Shown here: piece after piece, positions 27,101-34,063 of the stretch | Layout: each line of letters begins with the position of its first letter | Numbering within the stretch: position 1 is the stretch's first letter | From: Gammaproteobacteria bacterium | Lineage (GTDB): Bacteria > Pseudomonadota > Gammaproteobacteria > Eutrophobiales > Eutrophobiaceae | DNA length: 64,000 nucleotides | Reading direction: 5' to 3' | Assembly: GCA_004297165.1 (NCBI GenBank) | Contig: SCUJ01000006.1 | Span: forward strand, 744,001-808,000 | The notes under the pieces: model-generated | The model's input: the letters and a program-made list of their open reading frames with translations, nothing else | The model's database searches: none | What the model was told of the DNA's origin: nothing | Translations under genes and position numbers: made by a program

Positions 27101-28847
27101 AAGACGACAGCTTTTCCGCCAAGGACCAGCCGGACAACGGTTGAAAGTACTCGTCTATTCCCGCCACAGCATCCCTGAAGACCCCATCGAGCATCAGATC
27201 TTTACCCATTCCCGCCCATTGCGATCCGTTGCCTGAAAATACAAATGCAATTCGTATGGGATCTTGTAGTCCTTCTGTCGTTATCAGTTGAGCGCAAGGC
27301 TCGCCCGTGGCAAATTTGTTCAATTCCCCCGCAATCTCTTGGGCATTATCGCCCCAGACGATCAGGCGGTGCTTCAATTTCTGGCGGTATTTAGCGACGC
27401 TGTAACTGATATCGTAAACATCGCCCACCCCATCCACCATCTTAAACAGCTCGCTAAATTGAACTGCGCGCGCTTGCAACGATTCATGACAGGCGGCGGT
27501 TAACAACAGTGGCGGACATCCCTCAATTCCCGGTCTTACAATCTGCGGCTCGTGATCCTTATATTCCGCTACTATGACATGCGCGTTGCTGCCCCCGAAC
27601 CCGAATGAATTTACCCCCATCAGTAATTCGCCTGGAATTTCTGACAATGTCATATGACGATTCACAACCTTCAGCTTCAATGAATCGAAATCGATATTTG
27701 GGTTTGGCGTTTCAAAATGGATGGAAGGCGGTATAGCCCTGTGTTTTATCGCCAGTATTACCTTCATCAAACCAGCGGCGCCGGAGGCGGTTTCTAGATG
27801 TCCGATGTTGGATTTGACCGATCCGATTAACAACGGCAGCAACCGCTCTCCCCTAGTCGCAATACCCCCACTTATAGATTGTGCTTCGATCGGATCGCCA
27901 ACCGGCGTACCCGTCCCGTGCGCCTCGACATAATGGATGCGCGCCGGATCGATGCCGGCATCGGTGTAAACTCGTTCGAGAAGGTCCTGCTGGGCTCGTG
28001 CTTCAGGCACGACAATCGTAGGTTTACGTCCATCCGTGTTCACGCCCGTTGCCACTATCACTGCTTGAATGGGATCGCCTGCTCTTTCGGCCAGCGACAA
28101 TGGTTTCAGAATAAAAATGGCGCCGCCTTCAGATCTGACATAGCCATTCGCCCGCGTGTCGAAAACCTTGCATCTGCCGTCCGGAGACAACATGCTGGCC
28201 TTGGCGAATCCTATAAAGGGGAACGGCGTCAGCAAGAGATGCACCGCTCCGGCGACGCTCATCTGGGATTCGCCGCTCCAGATGCTGGAGCATGCCTGAT
28301 GCAAGGCAACGAGTGAGGAGGAACATGCGGTATCCAGGGCCATGCTGGGTCCGCGAAAATCGAACAGATGCGATATCCGGTTGGCGGCGATGCTTAACGT
28401 ATTGCCGGTCATGAAATAACTGTCTGCCAGGGCAGGATCGTCAAACCGGCTGTTCGCATAATCCAGGCTGGATATTCCGATGTAGACGGAACAATTACTA
28501 CCAGCCAGTTGATCCGGGATCTGATTGCCGTATTCCAAGGCTTCCCACGTCATCTCCAACAGCAGACGCTGCTGAGGATCCATTTGCACAGCCTCTCTAG
28601 GCGAGATCCCAAAAAATTCTGGGTCAAATTGAAAAGCGTTAGTTAACTGTCCCGCATGTCTGGCATAAGTCTTTCCAGGCGCATTTCGATCCGGATGCCA
28701 GAAATGATCCGTGGACCAGCGATCATTTTTCAGTTCCGTGATGGCGTCTACGCCATTGACCAGAAGGTTCCAAAATTCTTCCGGTGTATTGCAATCCCCA
28801 GGAAAACGACAGGCAAGACCTACAACTGCAATCGGTTCTTTCTTCAT
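21171..28847 (-). CDS. Fully reducing type I polyketide synthase, KS-AT-DH-(psi-MT)-ER-KR-ACP
   Basis: A single-module 2558-residue synthase. KS 1-425: Cys175 in DTACSSSLVALHQAC, His310 in EAHGTGTPVGDP, His350 in KSNIGH. AT 530-830: Ser624 in GHSVGE, with YAFHS at 724-728, close to the malonyl-type HAFH. DH 890-1180: His922, Asp1090 and His1094; the usual Gly after Hxxx is Glu926. Residues 1360-1560 are methyltransferase-like but lack the glycine-rich SAM motif. A structural pseudo-KR region follows at 1575-1770. ER 1815-2130 has HGAAGGVGLAA at 1954. KR 2155-2340 has GGASGFG, Ser2290, Tyr2303 and Asn2307. ACP: Ser2466 in LGIDSLM. A ~50-residue tail follows the ACP. All reducing domains look intact, so a saturated chain is predicted; with one module, use is probably iterative. 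No TE is present. Confidence 0.96.
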   Translation of the reverse strand: MKKEPIAVVGLACRFPGDCNTPEEFWNLLVNGVDAITELKNDRWSTDHFWHPDRNAPGKTYARHAGQLTNAFQFDPEFFGISPREAVQMDPQQRLLLEMTWEALEYGNQIPDQLAGSNCSVYIGISSLDYANSRFDDPALADSYFMTGNTLSIAANRISHLFDFRGPSMALDTACSSSLVALHQACSSIWSGESQMSVAGAVHLLLTPFPFIGFAKASMLSPDGRCKVFDTRANGYVRSEGGAIFILKPLSLAERAGDPIQAVIVATGVNTDGRKPTIVVPEARAQQDLLERVYTDAGIDPARIHYVEAHGTGTPVGDPIEAQSISGGIATRGERLLPLLIGSVKSNIGHLETASGAAGLMKVILAIKHRAIPPSIHFETPNPNIDFDSLKLKVVNRHMTLSEIPGELLMGVNSFGFGGSNAHVIVAEYKDHEPQIVRPGIEGCPPLLLTAACHESLQARAVQFSELFKMVDGVGDVYDISYSVAKYRQKLKHRLIVWGDNAQEIAGELNKFATGEPCAQLITTEGLQDPIRIAFVFSGNGSQWAGMGKDLMLDGVFRDAVAGIDEYFQPLSGWSLAEKLSSSIDPDCMEATEIAQPTLFAIQAGIVAIMQSRGVTPDAVCGHSVGEIAAAWVAGAIDLEQAVNIIYFRSMAQAETKGLGKMAAAQLAPDRARLLIEKIGDGLEIAAMNSPRSVSFSGPAATIMRINSQLREEGTLCRVLDLDYAFHSSVMESVKDSFLSRIGMIKPSTGVIPFISTVTGNTIPGSELDQNYWWENLRKTVQFSDAFTWLIENKFNLFMEIGPHPVLKTYLHEGLAERQIKATVLSTLRRKTDQERELLERSIHEIILHAPNRHMPHYFKTAGQRVSLPSYPWNAAEFRITKTNEAYNYFSDHPLLGFKLNSVGWTWQNQIDTVKHPLLADHKVDEVVVFPASAYVEMALAVSARFFSRQQYEIYNLEIRRPLLLDEEQIRDVQIAIAPDELDFEIRSRPRFSDQSWSVNAVGKLAGNYTGYVDQSALDISQLKSNASRLVVKEEIYEIARTLGLEYGPAFQGLDCIWVCGNKQLLARYDTAFITGAKDERFIIHPAILDSAFHTLFPALNLTDSVDGKATSAYLPLGFENIRIEQHTRNVTYSLCEILSYSPNSVHARITLLDEAGHKIAGIDNCFFKKLPRARELDGPDFYHFVQIPRNHIDAFLPVPSPGMDDLKEYIKAHPVDENVLRNEKIQNEQVQPLYEALAIAIAEKTLREFGAHMGEFTVDSLITSSGIAECHKRFIYYLLRMLEEDGKAVCQDGVWKLQLTSDDGEALPIWRSIIADYPRYQPDMFFTSQYGFDLVNTLSRNSQDLDEQCSELKRYNFVSSGLNIHILKKILGYIVHEWPGNKRRLRIVEITDRERSCSRQLADLLPREFCDFQIITRDATLSKKAEFMFKDYPNIKIITFNLGDNSIRHDFQEGEFDILISSEWLHQCDDVIKTLDDFNYLLGSGGLLLLSERRPDRIIDINMGIDPAWWLRSMHDEYPVSRLMDADDWVVTIEKAGFNNVTIINNDIVEDNREVVISACRQVRNRLENARGVTRNTWLLIAHDHGLSKRIADSVSEELSAHGLQGIIACVDRDSKRTNGSSEIKRLKTPEDFRLLLASLGENNLPSTQIVYLCGLDLSINTSISSLIHTQSSCCMDLVNLLKATEVLAKEMSPRFWLISGNLNSHAADEGQKTMSLLNQAPLQGLGRVIRNEYPDIDCRQVVLNLGNNIRKNAHALWNEISQADDECEVILTRDARKVVRLDLYRESESDRSNGGKQARPLATVYRLAIKSPGNLDSLYWQEFKLPSPADDEIVVKVMASGLNFRDVMFASGLLPDEILENGFAGATLGMECAGVVTRCGRNVNNYKAGDHVIAFASTCFASHVVTRTTAVTKKPDSWTWEESVTVPTTFFTVYYSLKQLAQLRAGEKILIHGAAGGVGLAAIQYANYCGAEIFATAGTPEKRRFLEYLGVDHVLDSRTLKFADEIMTITAGSGVDVVLNSLAGEAMERNFSVLKPFGRFIELGKRDFLENRKIGLRKMRNNISYFAVDADQLMQSQPLLAGKLFSEMMELFKQGCFRPLAHTITPASDIVTAFRTMQQSAHVGKLTVSMQSDPGRISRCDEDIYTFGIDEKASYLIAGGASGFGFATAKWLVNKGAKRIILLGRRAGLDENQLKYIDSLKSEGVEIQYKQCDVADPVALKKVLREINIPQNPLKGIIHAAMVLKDSAIRNLDEESFAKVFVPKIQGAWCLHQVTADLVLDFFILYSSATTCLGNPGQANYVAANTYLEALAQYRRSQGLPALAIAWDAIMDTGYLARDESLRDTFRKRLGVNGISSRQAFLALEKALSKSLQNPILMNANWVAMKRLLPIMTVPMYTNVLHGIYDDMNKDSMVGIQELIQGLSREEVHVLISGMLGDEVARILQLPREKVEHNRPLQELGIDSLMAMELVAAIEKRFNVEIPIMALSDSITVDTLAARLVKMILNDTRDSENLNSDAMLIKSMAEVHAETIPESALNEFTTNFEKQADTYRRIIQ

Positions 28848-29048
28848 TAGTGGTTTCTGTTCCCTGATACAATGTCCAAAATATAGACATAACAGCAGAT
28901 TAATTGAAGTTAAATCGTAAAAAAGACAATTAAACTCAATCAGTTATATTATTCAAGCAAGATGATATACAAGCCCTGAAGCCCTGACAATATTCTTTTG
29001 GTCTGATGTTCTTTTGGGCACTATGCGCCTGATTTAATAAGTGAAATC
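28848..29048. promoter_or_regulatory. Divergent control region between the PKS operon and the deacylase gene
   Basis: About 200 AT-rich bases between two divergent starts. Two direct repeats stand out near the deacylase side: AAGCCCTG twice in tandem (28971-28986) and TTCTTTTGG twice, 16 nt apart (28993-29001 and 29009-29017). On the plus strand, TTGGTC (28999-29004) and TATGCG (29022-29027) could form a weak promoter overlapping the second repeat, so the repeats might be operator half-sites. No convincing PKS promoter was pinned down in the AT-rich part. Confidence 0.35.
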
Positions 29049-30008
29049 ATGAACACCGCATTTGTATACAGCCCGAGCTTTCTGAATCATGAGCCCGGAT
29101 TTGGGCATCCGGAATCCAGGGCACGTTTAACTGCCAGCATCAGCTACCTGACATCGAGAAACTGGTTCGGTTCCCTCCATCAGGTAAACACATTGGAAGC
29201 GCCAAGACATTGGCTGGAGGAGATTCATACAGAGAGTTACCTGGACAGGGCTGCCACTGTTTGCCGCTCGGGCGCCGACTTCCTGGACAGCCCTGATGTC
29301 GGCATCTCCAGGCAATCCTATGAAACCGCACTTAAGGCGGCTGGCGCGCCTTTAGCGATTGCGGATGAAATCCTTGGAGGCGCGCGCGGGATTAACAATG
29401 GCTTCGCCTTGATTCGTCCGCCAGGGCATCACGCCGAGCGCGACATGGCGCTTGGTTTCTGCCTGTTTAATAATGTCGCCATCCTTGCGCGGTATCTACA
29501 AAGACATTATGGGCTGGATAAGTTGGTAATCCTCGACTGGGATGTGCATCATGGCAACGGCACTCAGCACACCTTCGAGGAAGACCCCTCCGTCTTGTAT
29601 ATCAGCACCCACCAGTATCCCTACTACCCAGGAACGGGCGCATACTCGGAGACCGGTATCGGCCGCGGAAAAGGCGCCACCTTGAATTGCCCGCTGCCGG
29701 CACATAGCGGCGATGTTGAATACGAAATGGCATTCAGGGAAAAGATCATTCCGGCGATCCACGCCTTCAGACCCGAGTGCATCATTATCTCGGCCGGGTT
29801 TGATGCCCATCGGGACGACCCGCTGGGGCAAATGCATCTCACCACGGGTTTCTATGGCTGGATGACGGAAAGGGTCGTAGAACTGGCGGATTATTCCTGC
29901 GCTGGCAGAATCATTTCCGTACTGGAAGGCGGATATAATCTGCAAGCACTGCCCCGTTGCATCGAGCAACACCTGACCAAGCTCGCCGGGATCGCCGACA
30001 TTACATGA
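29049..30008 (+). CDS. HDAC-family zinc deacylase (acetylpolyamine/histone-deacetylase-like)
   Basis: The 319-residue protein has the complete arginase/HDAC-fold active site. RPPGHHAE supplies the His127/His128 pair, DWDVHHGNGTQ supplies zinc ligands Asp165 and His167, SAGFDAHRDDPLG supplies Asp252, and LEGGYN supplies the transition-state Tyr296. The line GFCLFNNVA is also characteristic. Bacterial members deacetylate polyamines or other small N-acyl molecules, sometimes proteins. The stop overlaps the mtaB start by 4 nt, so it is in an operon with mtaB. It is divergent from the PKS operon, so a role in trimming an N-acyl group from the amino-polyketide is possible but not shown. Confidence 0.9.
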   Translation: MNTAFVYSPSFLNHEPGFGHPESRARLTASISYLTSRNWFGSLHQVNTLEAPRHWLEEIHTESYLDRAATVCRSGADFLDSPDVGISRQSYETALKAAGAPLAIADEILGGARGINNGFALIRPPGHHAERDMALGFCLFNNVAILARYLQRHYGLDKLVILDWDVHHGNGTQHTFEEDPSVLYISTHQYPYYPGTGAYSETGIGRGKGATLNCPLPAHSGDVEYEMAFREKIIPAIHAFRPECIIISAGFDAHRDDPLGQMHLTTGFYGWMTERVVELADYSCAGRIISVLEGGYNLQALPRCIEQHLTKLAGIADIT

Positions 30009-31315
30009 GCGCGTCAATAAAGTTAGAAACCTTGGGGTGTCGTCTGAATGAGGCGGAGTTGGAGAACTGGGGGCGAAGTTTCACAGAAACCGGTTGCCGT
30101 ATAACGCCGGAGTCGAACGACGCCGATATAATCGTCATCAACACCTGCGCCGTCACCCAGGCGGCAATAAAAAAATCCCGGCAAACGATCAGAAAGGTGC
30201 GGCGCGATAATCCTGCCGCGAAGATTGTCGTCAGTGGATGCTACGGCACTCTGCAACCCGACCTGGCAGAAGCAATTCCCGGCATCGATTTACTCATCCC
30301 GAATGCGGATAAGGACAAACTGGTTGCGATCATCAGGGACCGGCTGAATATCGATGGCGAGCTTACCGCATCCCAGGGATCCGTTGAACCCGTGCTGCTG
30401 CGACTTGGCCGGCAAAGGGCCTTCATAAAGATTCAGGACGGTTGTCGCCATCGCTGTACGTATTGTGTTGTGACGATCGCTCGAGGCGATGAACGCAGCG
30501 TACCCATAAAAGAGATTATCGAACACGTAAATGCTCTATATAGGGAGGGGATAAGCGAGGTCAGCCTTACCGGGGTTCACATAGGCGCGTATGGTCATGA
30601 TATCGGGGAATCCATGCTTACGCTCATTAAAGCGATCCTGGCTGAAACCGATATCCCCAGATTACGACTTGCCTCCCTCGAACCCTGGAATCTTCCCGGG
30701 GGTTTTCTGGAATTGTTCGGCAATAAGCGCCTCATGCCACACCTCCATCTTCCCCTGCAAAGTGGTAGTGACAAAATCCTCCGCAGAATGGGCAGACGCT
30801 GCAAAACCGCGGATTACCAGAGGCTGGTCGAGGATATTCGCGGAGTCAGCGAGGATTTTAATATCACCACGGACATCATCGCCGGATTTCCGGGAGAAAC
30901 GGATGCCGACTGGAAAACGGGGCTTGAATTCATAGAAAGTATGGGATTCGGGCATATCCATATATTCCCTTACTCTCCAAGGCCCGGTACGGCTGCGGCC
31001 AATTTCTCCGGCAGGGTCGATCCCGCTACCTTGAAAGTACGCTGTGCAGAATTACATCAACTCTCGCAACGATTGAAAAAAGATTTCGTCACACGGCAAC
31101 TTGGAAAGGATTCGCATGTACTCTTCGAGGAAGAGACCCCCAACAAATCAAACTCGAAGTCTGGATTCGTAACAACAGGATACACACCTAACTTCATCAG
31201 GGTGAAGTTGGCATCTAATGATAGGACAAACCTGACGAACAGGATAATGACGATACGGATGATTGCCTACGAGGAAACATCAGGTCTTGCCGTGGGAGAA
31301 CTAAGCGAGAATTAA
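30005..31315 (+). CDS. mtaB: tRNA t6A37 methylthiotransferase MtaB
   Basis: MtaB is a radical-SAM enzyme that converts t6A to ms2t6A at position 37 of ANN-decoding tRNAs. Starting at ATG 30005 (MSASIKLETLGCRLNEAE), the 436-residue protein has the three cysteines of the auxiliary iron-sulfur cluster (C12, C48 in NTCAV, C79 in SGCYG). The radical-SAM CxxxCxxC (C147, C151, C154) lies in DGCRHRCTYCVV. A C-terminal TRAM-like region completes it. The LGCRLN opening separates MtaB from MiaB and RimO. The start overlaps the deacylase stop (ATGA). Confidence 0.93.
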   Translation: MSASIKLETLGCRLNEAELENWGRSFTETGCRITPESNDADIIVINTCAVTQAAIKKSRQTIRKVRRDNPAAKIVVSGCYGTLQPDLAEAIPGIDLLIPNADKDKLVAIIRDRLNIDGELTASQGSVEPVLLRLGRQRAFIKIQDGCRHRCTYCVVTIARGDERSVPIKEIIEHVNALYREGISEVSLTGVHIGAYGHDIGESMLTLIKAILAETDIPRLRLASLEPWNLPGGFLELFGNKRLMPHLHLPLQSGSDKILRRMGRRCKTADYQRLVEDIRGVSEDFNITTDIIAGFPGETDADWKTGLEFIESMGFGHIHIFPYSPRPGTAAANFSGRVDPATLKVRCAELHQLSQRLKKDFVTRQLGKDSHVLFEEETPNKSNSKSGFVTTGYTPNFIRVKLASNDRTNLTNRIMTIRMIAYEETSGLAVGELSEN

Positions 31316-31333
31316 AATCAGGCCAGCGCCTGA
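31314..31333 (-). terminator. Intrinsic terminator of the tRNA-Ala/tRNA-Glu unit
   Basis: A perfect 6-bp stem, TCAGGC/GCCTGA (31318-31323 and 31328-31333) with loop CAGC, is followed on the minus strand by TTTTAATT. It starts 4 nt beyond the tRNA-Glu 3' end and runs into the stop codon of the convergent mtaB gene. Confidence 0.6.
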
Positions 31334-31336
31334 AAA

Positions 31337-31413
31337 TGGCGTCCCCAAGGGGATTCGAACCCCTGTTACCGCCGTGAAAGGGCGATGTCCTAGGCCGTCT
31401 AGACGATGGGGAC
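31337..31413 (-). tRNA. tRNA-Glu (TTC)
   Basis: On the minus strand, a 77-nt cloverleaf begins GTCCCCATCGTCTAGACGG and ends GGGGACGCCA, with encoded CCA. The anticodon loop CCCTTTCACGG gives TTC. The T-arm has the GGTTCGAATCC consensus. Nearly identical to E. coli tRNA-Glu apart from a one-base longer D-loop region. Confidence 0.96.
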
Positions 31414-31439
31414 AACAAATCTGCCGATATGAAACAACA

Positions 31440-31458
31440 AAGGCTGCCTCGCAGCCTT
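31440..31458 (-). terminator. Hairpin between tRNA-Ala and tRNA-Glu
   Basis: AAGGCTGC-CTC-GCAGCCTT forms a perfect 8-bp stem; on the minus strand it is followed by TTTGTTGTTT. It could terminate part of the transcripts after tRNA-Ala or act as a processing signal. A TATAAT just before it (minus strand) could start tRNA-Glu transcription separately. Confidence 0.4.
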
Positions 31459-31472
31459 GCATTATATGTATT

Positions 31473-31548
<76 letters not shown>

Positions 31549-31631
31549 GGAATCACAAACTTTAACTGGCCGTGCGTTTCGAATCGGGGTTGCATGACGC
31601 ACGCGGTTTCAGCAGAAAAAATCAGGCGGGG

Positions 31632-31660
31632 AATGTACGTCAGCCCCCCTTTTCTGTCAA
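31632..31660 (-). promoter_or_regulatory. Promoter of the tRNA-Ala/tRNA-Glu unit, overlapping the gltX stop
   Basis: The minus strand shows a consensus -35 TTGACA (31655-31660), exactly 17 nt of spacer, and a -10 TACATT (31632-31637). A C-rich discriminator follows, which suits stringent control of stable RNA. The -35 box includes the gltX stop codon. The tRNA-Ala 5' end is about 80 nt downstream. Confidence 0.65.
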
Positions 31661-33072
31661 GGAATTATCCTCGATCCTTCAATGAATTCGATGGCTCTCT
31701 TTAGGCGGGATAAGGTCCGCTCCCGTCCTAATAAGCGAGCGGTCTTGTCTATCGATGGAGATACTGCCGCGCCCGTCAGGGCAACCCGCAATGGCTGGGC
31801 GATCTTGCCCAGTTTCAACCCGAGGGATTCCGCAACTGTGGTAAGGGCGCTATGTATGGTTTCATCCCGCCAATCCGCGATCCCTTCGAACTCCTGCTGG
31901 AGACGTCGGAGTGGCTCGATCGCCTCCGGCTTCAGAAAATTTTCTGCACTGGTTTGATCATAGTTCGTTATTTCTTCGTAGAAACAACGACTTTTGTTAG
32001 CCATTTCTATTAAATTATTAAATCTTTCCCGCTGCACCAGAAACAAATCTTCGGGATTTGGACCTAGCTCGACAGTAATACCTTGTTCGCGCATGGCATC
32101 CCCCAATAAATCTGCAAGCCGTCCGGTATCGCCCTGTTTAAGATAATGCTGATTCAACCAGAGCAGTTTGTCGGGGTTCAGTGCGGCAGCGGCCTTGTTG
32201 ACATCCTTGATATCGAAAAGATTAATCATTTCCTCACGGGAGAAGACCTCCTGATCGCCATGCGACCATCCCAGTCTGACCAGATAATTAAGCAACGCCT
32301 CCGGTAAAATGCCTTCATCGCGATACTGCAACACGCTGACGGTACCATGACGTTTGGAAAGCTTTTTTCCATCCGGCCCGAGAATCATGGGAACATGCGC
32401 GTATATCGGCGGCGTAATTTTCAGGGCATTGAAGATGTTGATCTGGCGCGGGGTATTGTTGAGGTGATCGTCACCCCTGATCACGTGCGTGATCGCCATA
32501 TCCATATCATCGACCACCACGGTGAGATTGTAGGTTGGCGTACCATCCGCCCTGGCGATGATGAGATCATCCAATTCCTTGTTTTGATAGGTTACGAGGC
32601 CCTGGATCTGGTCTTCAATCGTAACCTCGCCAGAGTCTGGATTGCGGAATCTGACCACGTAGGGAGCGCCAGCGGATGGCGGGGAGACCAGGTTACGGCA
32701 CGTACCGTCGTATTTCGGTTTATCGCCTCGGGCCATTGCCTCGCTGCGCATCCGTTCCAGATCGTCCTTGCTGCAATAGCAACGATACGCGTGCCCGGCA
32801 TCGAGTAATTGCCCGACCACTTCCTTATACCTGTCAAAACGGTGGGTCTGAAACCAGGGGCCTTCATCGTAATCCAGATTTAGCCAATGCATGCCCTCGA
32901 GGATCGCATCCACCGCGGCCTGGGTGGAACGCTCCCGATCTGTATCTTCGATGCGCAATATGAATACGCCACTGTGCCGCCGCGCATATAACCATGAAAA
33001 CAAGGCGGTGCGCACTCCCCCGATATGCAGATAGCCGGTGGGGCTTGGGGCGAAACGGGTTCTAACTTTCAT
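31657..33072 (-). CDS. gltX: Glutamyl-tRNA synthetase
   Basis: GltX charges tRNA-Glu with glutamate. The 471-residue protein carries the class I HIGH signature in PSPTGYLHIGGVRTALFSW and the KMSKS-type loop as KKLSKRHGTVSV. A zinc-type cysteine cluster is seen at YRCYCSKDDLERM and DGTCRN. The C-terminal alpha-helical anticodon-binding domain is complete. The gene lies between tRNA-Val (divergent) and tRNA-Ala/Glu (downstream, same strand), as around gltX in E. coli. Confidence 0.97.
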   Translation of the reverse strand: MKVRTRFAPSPTGYLHIGGVRTALFSWLYARRHSGVFILRIEDTDRERSTQAAVDAILEGMHWLNLDYDEGPWFQTHRFDRYKEVVGQLLDAGHAYRCYCSKDDLERMRSEAMARGDKPKYDGTCRNLVSPPSAGAPYVVRFRNPDSGEVTIEDQIQGLVTYQNKELDDLIIARADGTPTYNLTVVVDDMDMAITHVIRGDDHLNNTPRQINIFNALKITPPIYAHVPMILGPDGKKLSKRHGTVSVLQYRDEGILPEALLNYLVRLGWSHGDQEVFSREEMINLFDIKDVNKAAAALNPDKLLWLNQHYLKQGDTGRLADLLGDAMREQGITVELGPNPEDLFLVQRERFNNLIEMANKSRCFYEEITNYDQTSAENFLKPEAIEPLRRLQQEFEGIADWRDETIHSALTTVAESLGLKLGKIAQPLRVALTGAAVSPSIDKTARLLGRERTLSRLKRAIEFIEGSRIIP

Positions 33073-33084
33073 ATGAGCATTATT

Positions 33085-33112
33085 TTGCGTTGGCGTGCCG
33101 ATAAACTATAAT
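33085..33112 (+). promoter_or_regulatory. Promoter of tRNA-Val
   Basis: TTGCGT (33085-33090) and a perfect TATAAT (33107-33112) are separated by 16 nt. The tRNA begins 19 nt after the -10. It lies in the short gap between the divergent gltX start and the tRNA. Confidence 0.65.
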
Positions 33113-33131
33113 TCGCTGCCTCTGGAACACC

Positions 33132-33206
33132 GGGCGATTAGCTCAGCGGGAGAGCACTGCCTTCACACGGCAGGGGCCGCTGGTTCGATCCCAGCATCGC
33201 CCACCA
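33132..33206 (+). tRNA. tRNA-Val (CAC)
   Basis: A 75-nt cloverleaf begins GGGCGATTAGCTCAGCGGG and ends ATCGCCCACCA with encoded CCA. The anticodon stem CTGCC/GGCAG encloses loop TTCACAC, giving anticodon CAC. The remainder matches valine tRNAs. Confidence 0.95.
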
Positions 33207-33219
33207 ATCCAGACGAATT

Positions 33220-33942
33220 TCAGGGTAAGCGTTTCAGGAGTGCGCCGACATTGTTCAGGGAGAGCAGGTGGGCATAAATGAGTTCCATATGCCCGGTCTT
33301 GACCAGATCCGCCAGTTTTGCCGGTTTGACCAGGCCCAGTTTTGTCCGATTGACGCATTGGAAACCGCCCAGGGCAAACTTGCCGCCTCCCTTCAGTTCA
33401 ATATTGGCCTGCATGGGTTCCAGCACACCCAATGCTGCGAGGCCCTTGCAGAACAAGGTGGTTAAATGCACTTGATTCTGATAATCCTTGAGGAATTCCA
33501 CCGCCTGCTTGAGCACCGCCGATTCTTCTCCCTTGGCGTTGAACATCGGCCGTCCTTCCTTGGCGATGTTGAACCCAGGATAGGATTCGTCGATGCACAC
33601 GGCAAACTTGTCCGCGCCGACGTCCGGCTGCGCGAGTATGAAGGGATAACGGCGGACATACGCAGGAATATATTCGGCCTTCCATTGTCCTTTCTTGTCG
33701 ATGAAGAGATTCTGGTTCTTCTTCATTCCCAATAATACGACTGGAAATACATCGCCTTTATTATCCGCGCCGAAGACAATCGGATATTCCCTGCAAGCTC
33801 TCGGGAATTCGACCGCGGCGATAAACAAACTGTTGGTTTCCCGTGCAAATTCAAAGTCGTCCACGGGTTCAAGATAAAGTTGGCCATGTTGTTCCTTGCT
33901 CAGCGGAACCACACGTTTATAAAAAATGGGTTGCATGCTCAT
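33220..33942 (-). CDS. SapC-family protein
   Basis: A 240-residue soluble protein resembling the SapC family, named after a Campylobacter S-layer locus. Recognisable parts are the start YKRVVPLSKEQHG, NSLFIAAVEFPRACREYPIVF and DVFPVVLLGMKKNQNLF, then YVRRYPFI and CIDESYPGFN. No signal peptide or membrane segment is seen, so it is probably cytosolic. The biochemical function of the family is not known. It is the last of the genes following tpsA in the same direction (121-nt gap from the small paralogue gene). ATG 33942 and ATG 33936 are equally possible starts. Confidence 0.8.
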   Translation of the reverse strand: MSMQPIFYKRVVPLSKEQHGQLYLEPVDDFEFARETNSLFIAAVEFPRACREYPIVFGADNKGDVFPVVLLGMKKNQNLFIDKKGQWKAEYIPAYVRRYPFILAQPDVGADKFAVCIDESYPGFNIAKEGRPMFNAKGEESAVLKQAVEFLKDYQNQVHLTTLFCKGLAALGVLEPMQANIELKGGGKFALGGFQCVNRTKLGLVKPAKLADLVKTGHMELIYAHLLSLNNVGALLKRLP

Positions 33943-34063
33943 TAGTGTCTTCTTTATTTATTGTTGTCTTGAACAGAACGTTGCAGTCATCCGGATCGAT
34001 CTATTTTCCGGGGATCCGGGAGTTGTTTTATTTAAATCCGGTGCATAGAGCGTGGAGCGGGTT

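Noticed and set aside
21171-28847. PUFA synthase or heterocyst-glycolipid synthase
   Set aside because: There is one ACP rather than tandem ACPs, an integral AT and full DH-ER-KR set in one chain, and the partner genes differ.
17700-29040. Mobile element or prophage carrying the PKS cluster
   Set aside because: No transposase, integrase, flanking direct repeats or tRNA-end duplication were seen; only composition suggests transfer.
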